Assembly (NCBI GenBank): GCA_016223245.1
Contig: JACRPL010000003.1
Location: 1 to 64,000, forward strand
Source of the DNA: Candidatus Saganbacteria bacterium
GTDB taxonomy: Bacteria > Margulisbacteria > WOR-1 > XYC2-FULL-46-14 > XYC2-FULL-37-10
Direction: 5' to 3'
DNA length: 64,000 bases
Of the stretch, positions 61,141-64,000 are shown one piece after another; positions within the stretch are counted from its first letter, which is position 1, and every line of letters starts with the position of its first letter. The notes beneath the pieces were generated by a model that was not told where the DNA came from, searched no databases, and saw only the letters and a program-made list of their open reading frames with translations. Made by a program: the position numbers and the translations under genes.

Positions 61141-62244
61141 ATGAAAAAAATCCAATCCCTATTCCTGCGCCTATGCCTTTTCCTATGCCTTTTCCTATGC
61201 CTTTCTTCCCTGTCTTCCGCCCAGCTTTTGATCGGTTCCCGCGCCGCCGGCATGGGCGGGGCCGGTACGGCTGTTGTTTACGATCTAGCGTCTGCTTATT
61301 ATAATCCGGCGGCTCTCATGAAAAGCAGCATAATGGCCGCGGAAACAAAAATTTCTCTTGGCGGTTCATACCAGAATATCGATAAGCTTCTTGCGACCCT
61401 TGGGTCTCTTTCGAACCCTTCAAAATTTCTTGCTGACAATTATGCTAGCGCGGTGGACGTTAACGGCAGCGTAAGCGGCGTAATTGGTTTTAACGTAAGA
61501 AAGATCGGGATCAGTGTTATCCCAATGATGAGCGCCGCAGTCACAAAAACCGCCAGCAGTTTGGCTGGATCAATAACCGGGACTGGAAATGCGGCGGGCG
61601 TATTGACTTTGGGAGGTTCTTATAATTTCCCTGGGCTTCCAGTCGGCACATTGCATCTTGGAACGAACATAAAATATATTTATGCGGCAAACGGAAGCTT
61701 AACGGCAAGCGCTCTAACAGGAGGGACGCAGCTTTCAAGCATTGGTTCGGGTTTCGGCGTTGATGTGGGCGCATTAACGACAGTAAGCGTCCCAATGGTT
61801 TCTGATTTATCAATTTCTCTTGTCGCAAGGAACCTTGGCCAGAGTACGAAATATAAGAACAAATCGCAGTCATTGACGCCTTCAGGTACGACATTTGTTG
61901 CAAGCCCGGAAGTTGACCTCGCCGACACTACGGCAACGGATACAAGCACTTATGTCCTCGGCGCTTCGGCTACGATCCCAGTCGTCAATATGCTCATTGC
62001 AGTGGACCTTGAAAATATCCCTGTAGCTGGCGGCGGGACTAATACCCATATCGGAATTGAATATCCCCTACTATTTAATTTCCTGATCTTAAGGGCTGGC
62101 GCCGCATCGGGCGCCGGATTATCGCTTTCAACGCTTGGAGCCAAGATTGGTTTGCCAATTTTAACGCTTGACACGGCATCGGTTACCGACAACAATAATT
62201 CGAAAAATAATTATGTAGTTGTTGATATTCAAATCGGTTTATAG
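61141..62244 (+). CDS. PorV/UPF0164-like outer-membrane protein
   Basis: 367 aa. Signal peptide (about 1-27), then LLIGSRAAGMGGAGTAVVYDLASAYYNPAALMKSS, the family start, followed by a TraF/FadL-like barrel (GTNIKYIYAANG, SLVARNLGQSTKY). Its hydrophobic core is coded by three tandem copies of a 12-bp unit (61171-61205), giving LCLFLCLFLCLS. CACGGAGG precedes the ATG. The stop overlaps the GTG start of thrS by 1 nt. Confidence 0.82.
   Translation: MKKIQSLFLRLCLFLCLFLCLSSLSSAQLLIGSRAAGMGGAGTAVVYDLASAYYNPAALMKSSIMAAETKISLGGSYQNIDKLLATLGSLSNPSKFLADNYASAVDVNGSVSGVIGFNVRKIGISVIPMMSAAVTKTASSLAGSITGTGNAAGVLTLGGSYNFPGLPVGTLHLGTNIKYIYAANGSLTASALTGGTQLSSIGSGFGVDVGALTTVSVPMVSDLSISLVARNLGQSTKYKNKSQSLTPSGTTFVASPEVDLADTTATDTSTYVLGASATIPVVNMLIAVDLENIPVAGGGTNTHIGIEYPLLFNFLILRAGAASGAGLSLSTLGAKIGLPILTLDTASVTDNNNSKNNYVVVDIQIGL
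61171..61205 (+). repeat. 12-bp tandem repeat in a signal-peptide coding region
   Basis: CTATGCCTTTTC repeated three times (the last copy one base short). Unit gain or loss changes the h-region by four residues (LCLF) without frameshift. Confidence 0.85.
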
Positions 62245-63959
62245 TGGAGCTAAAAACACTTAGGCATTCGACATCCCATATACTTGCAGCGGCGGTACAA
62301 GAAATTTATCCGAATGCGAAACTAGCTATCGGCCCTTCTATCGAAGAAGGCTTCTATTATGATTTCCATATCCCCGGAGTGACTCTTTCATCTGAAGATC
62401 TCGTTAAGATCGAGAAAAAGATGCAGGAGTTGATCAATACGAACGAGCCGTTTGAAAGACAAGAACTTTCAAAAGATGAAGCGGTCAAATTTTTCGAAAA
62501 ACGCGGGGAAACATTTAAAGTTGAGCTGATAAAAGCCATAGAGGATGATAAGGTTTCACTCTACAAAACAGGAAAATTCATAGACCTCTGCCGCGGACCG
62601 CATATCAGGTCATCAGGCGAGATAAAAGCTTTCAAACTGTTGACGATTGCGGGCGCTTATTGGAGAGGAGATGAAGGGAATGAAATGCTCCAAAGAATAT
62701 ATGGCACGGCATTCTTAAATGTCGAAGACCTTAAGGCCCATCTAGTTAAACTTGAAGAGGCGGCCAAACGAGATCATCGAAAATTAGGCAAGGAGCTCGA
62801 CCTTTTTAACATTTACCACGAAGAAGCCGGAGCGGGGCTGGTATATTACCATCCGCGCGGCGCCAGGTTGCGCTTGCTTATCGAGGATTTTCTTCGCCGC
62901 GAGCATATCAAGCGCGGATATGAGTTTGTCATGACGCCTCACATAGCAAAGATAAATCTGTGGAATACATCGGGACATACCGGACACTACCGAGAAAATA
63001 TGTATTTTATGGAGATCGATAAACAGGATTATGTATTAAAACCCATGAATTGCCCGGGACACATTTTAATTTATAAATCAAAACTTAGAAGTTACAGGGA
63101 TCTGCCTATAAGATTCTTCGAGCTTGGCACGGTTTACCGTTATGAACGATCCGGGGTCCTCCACGGCTTATTAAGGGTCAGAGGCTTCACGCAGGACGAC
63201 GCCCATATCTTTACAACGCGAGAAAAATTGGAAGACGAAATATTTGGTGTTATAGATTTTGCTTTTGATATGCTGAAGACATTCGGGTTTGACAGCGAAG
63301 TATTCCTATCAACCCGCCCCGAGAGCGCAATCGGTTCTGATGAAAACTGGGAACACTCGACTGCTGCTCTCAAGTCGGCAATGGATAAAAAAGGGATCAA
63401 ATATAGCATTGAAGAAGGCGGGGGCGCATTCTATGGTCCGAAGATAGATGTTAAGATGAAAGATGCTCTTGGTCGCCTTTGGCAGGGTCCAACCATTCAG
63501 GTTGACCTGAATCTTCCTGAAAGGTTCGATATGAACTATATCGCGGAAGATGGAAGCAAACAGCGCCCGATCATGATCCATAGGGTGGTTTTGGGGAGCG
63601 TTGAAAGATTTTTAGGAGCTCTTATCGAAAATTATGCAGGGGCGTTCCCTGTCTGGATCTCGCCTGTTCAAGTAATGATAATTCCAATTGCCGACAGGCA
63701 CAATGAATATGCCGAAAACTTGAAGAACGAATTGCTTGCAAGCGATCTAAGGGTTGAAGTCGATAACGGCCGAGAAAAAATGGGGTATAAGATACGCCAA
63801 GCCCAGCTCCAGAAGATCCCATATATGATAATTTTGGGCGATAAAGAGATAGCTGATAAGAAACTAGCCGTCCGTTCAAGGGCTCACGGCGACCTAGGAC
63901 TTTTCACCATGGACGATTTTATTCTTCGCATCAAAAATGAAATAGACAAACACCTGTAA
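62244..63959 (+). CDS. thrS: Threonyl-tRNA synthetase without TGS domain
   Basis: 571 aa. It begins with the editing domain (LRHSTSHILAAAVQEIYPNAKLAIGP, then FIDLCRGPHI), lacking the N-terminal TGS domain. Catalytic core: motif 2 YRYERSGVLHGLLRVRGFTQDDAHIF, zinc ligands in MNCPGH, DDAH-adjacent His and MIHRVVLGSVERF, then the anticodon-binding domain (PVWISPVQVMIIPI). The GTG start at 62244 overlaps the previous stop by 1 nt. The usual downstream gene infC seems to begin at the window edge. Confidence 0.96.
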   Translation: MELKTLRHSTSHILAAAVQEIYPNAKLAIGPSIEEGFYYDFHIPGVTLSSEDLVKIEKKMQELINTNEPFERQELSKDEAVKFFEKRGETFKVELIKAIEDDKVSLYKTGKFIDLCRGPHIRSSGEIKAFKLLTIAGAYWRGDEGNEMLQRIYGTAFLNVEDLKAHLVKLEEAAKRDHRKLGKELDLFNIYHEEAGAGLVYYHPRGARLRLLIEDFLRREHIKRGYEFVMTPHIAKINLWNTSGHTGHYRENMYFMEIDKQDYVLKPMNCPGHILIYKSKLRSYRDLPIRFFELGTVYRYERSGVLHGLLRVRGFTQDDAHIFTTREKLEDEIFGVIDFAFDMLKTFGFDSEVFLSTRPESAIGSDENWEHSTAALKSAMDKKGIKYSIEEGGGAFYGPKIDVKMKDALGRLWQGPTIQVDLNLPERFDMNYIAEDGSKQRPIMIHRVVLGSVERFLGALIENYAGAFPVWISPVQVMIIPIADRHNEYAENLKNELLASDLRVEVDNGREKMGYKIRQAQLQKIPYMIILGDKEIADKKLAVRSRAHGDLGLFTMDDFILRIKNEIDKHL

Positions 63960-63965
63960 CTGAAG

Positions 63966-63971
63966 TATAAT
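63966..63971 (+). promoter_or_regulatory. -10 box after thrS
   Basis: TATAAT followed 12 nt later by GGAGGTGG (63983-63990), i.e. a normally led gene starts at the window edge. Confidence 0.4.
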
Positions 63972-63993
63972 AAAGGTTTGTCGGAGGTGGAAA

Positions 63994-64000
63994 ATAGCAA
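63994..64000 (+). CDS. Possible start of infC (translation initiation factor IF3) with an AUA codon
   Basis: GGAGG at 63983-63987 is 6 nt before ATAGCAA. No ATG, GTG or TTG is at a suitable distance before the window ends. infC classically follows thrS and uses rare AUU/AUA-type starts for autoregulation. Only two codons are visible, so this is an inference. Confidence 0.3.

Overview
The window reads like a gene-dense, roughly 40% GC chromosome segment of an uncultivated diderm bacterium. Evidence for two membranes is a signal-peptide + SLH + coiled-coil + beta-barrel porin (14124-15464) and two PorV/UPF0164-like outer-membrane proteins (19208-20509, 61141-62244). Anaerobe-type metabolism (LL-DAP aminotransferase, TIGR03960-type radical SAM protein, class III FBPase remnant, ThiH) would suit candidate phyla such as Saganbacteria/WOR-1 and their relatives. 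That placement is a guess from gene content, not a demonstrated assignment.

Layout: 1-1.7 kb, broken class III fructose-bisphosphatase. 1.7-4.6 kb, lpdA and the trans-translation locus smpB - two small unknown genes - ssrA (tmRNA). 4.7-11.4 kb, a nearly complete biotin pathway: divergent bioH-bioC and bioB - tRNA-binding protein - bioF-bioD-bioA. 11.5-14.1 kb, thiamine genes thiG-thiH-thiE. 14.1-20.5 kb, envelope genes (SLH porin, diacylglycerol-type glycosyltransferase, GalE-like epimerase, TPR + metallo-beta-lactamase protein, PorV-like protein). 20.7-25.6 kb, Yip1-like protein, hisG, dapL, and then a decayed stretch: frameshifted GT39-like and flavin-reductase genes, a GT2 tail, a tautomerase. 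25.6-27.9 kb, MNT/HEPN pair, IS1182-type transposase remnant and one unknown gene. 27.9-37.6 kb, pabB, CDF exporter, radical SAM/DUF2344, rplU-rpmA, proB-proA-nadD-M16 peptidase, dut-dapB. 37.6-44.9 kb, GH94 phosphorylase, AbrB-type protein, AAA ATPase, GH42 galactosidase, a dead MNT/HEPN pair and a C-lectin/FGE-fold fragment. 44.9-52.2 kb, glmS, sugar-binding lipoprotein, ispH, NSS transporter with a small subunit, secreted phosphodiester glycosidase. 52.2-61.1 kb, the classic gmk-rpoZ-coaBC-priA-def-fmt-nrdR cluster interrupted by three toxin-antitoxin modules. 61.1-64 kb, PorV-like protein, thrS and probably the start of infC.

Three genome-wide habits stand out. (1) Many genes have a TATAAT box only 6-10 nt before the ATG and no Shine-Dalgarno, i.e. 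leaderless or near-leaderless transcripts, mixed with genes carrying normal AGGAGG sites. (2) Small dispersed repeats and palindromes occur between genes and also, in frame, inside conserved enzymes (bioA, bioC, bioD, bioH, pabB, priA, coaBC, GH94, GH42). (3) Recent decay is common: at least three frameshifts at A-runs, an in-frame amber codon, a 5-bp duplication, and several gene stubs.

I see no CRISPR array, tRNA, rRNA or intact transposon. The most unusual structures are the three copies of the fmdB 5' end that bracket the HEPN/MNT and HicBA modules, a tmRNA with an apparent 35-codon tag frame, and one repeat element translated in the same frame in PabB and PriA.
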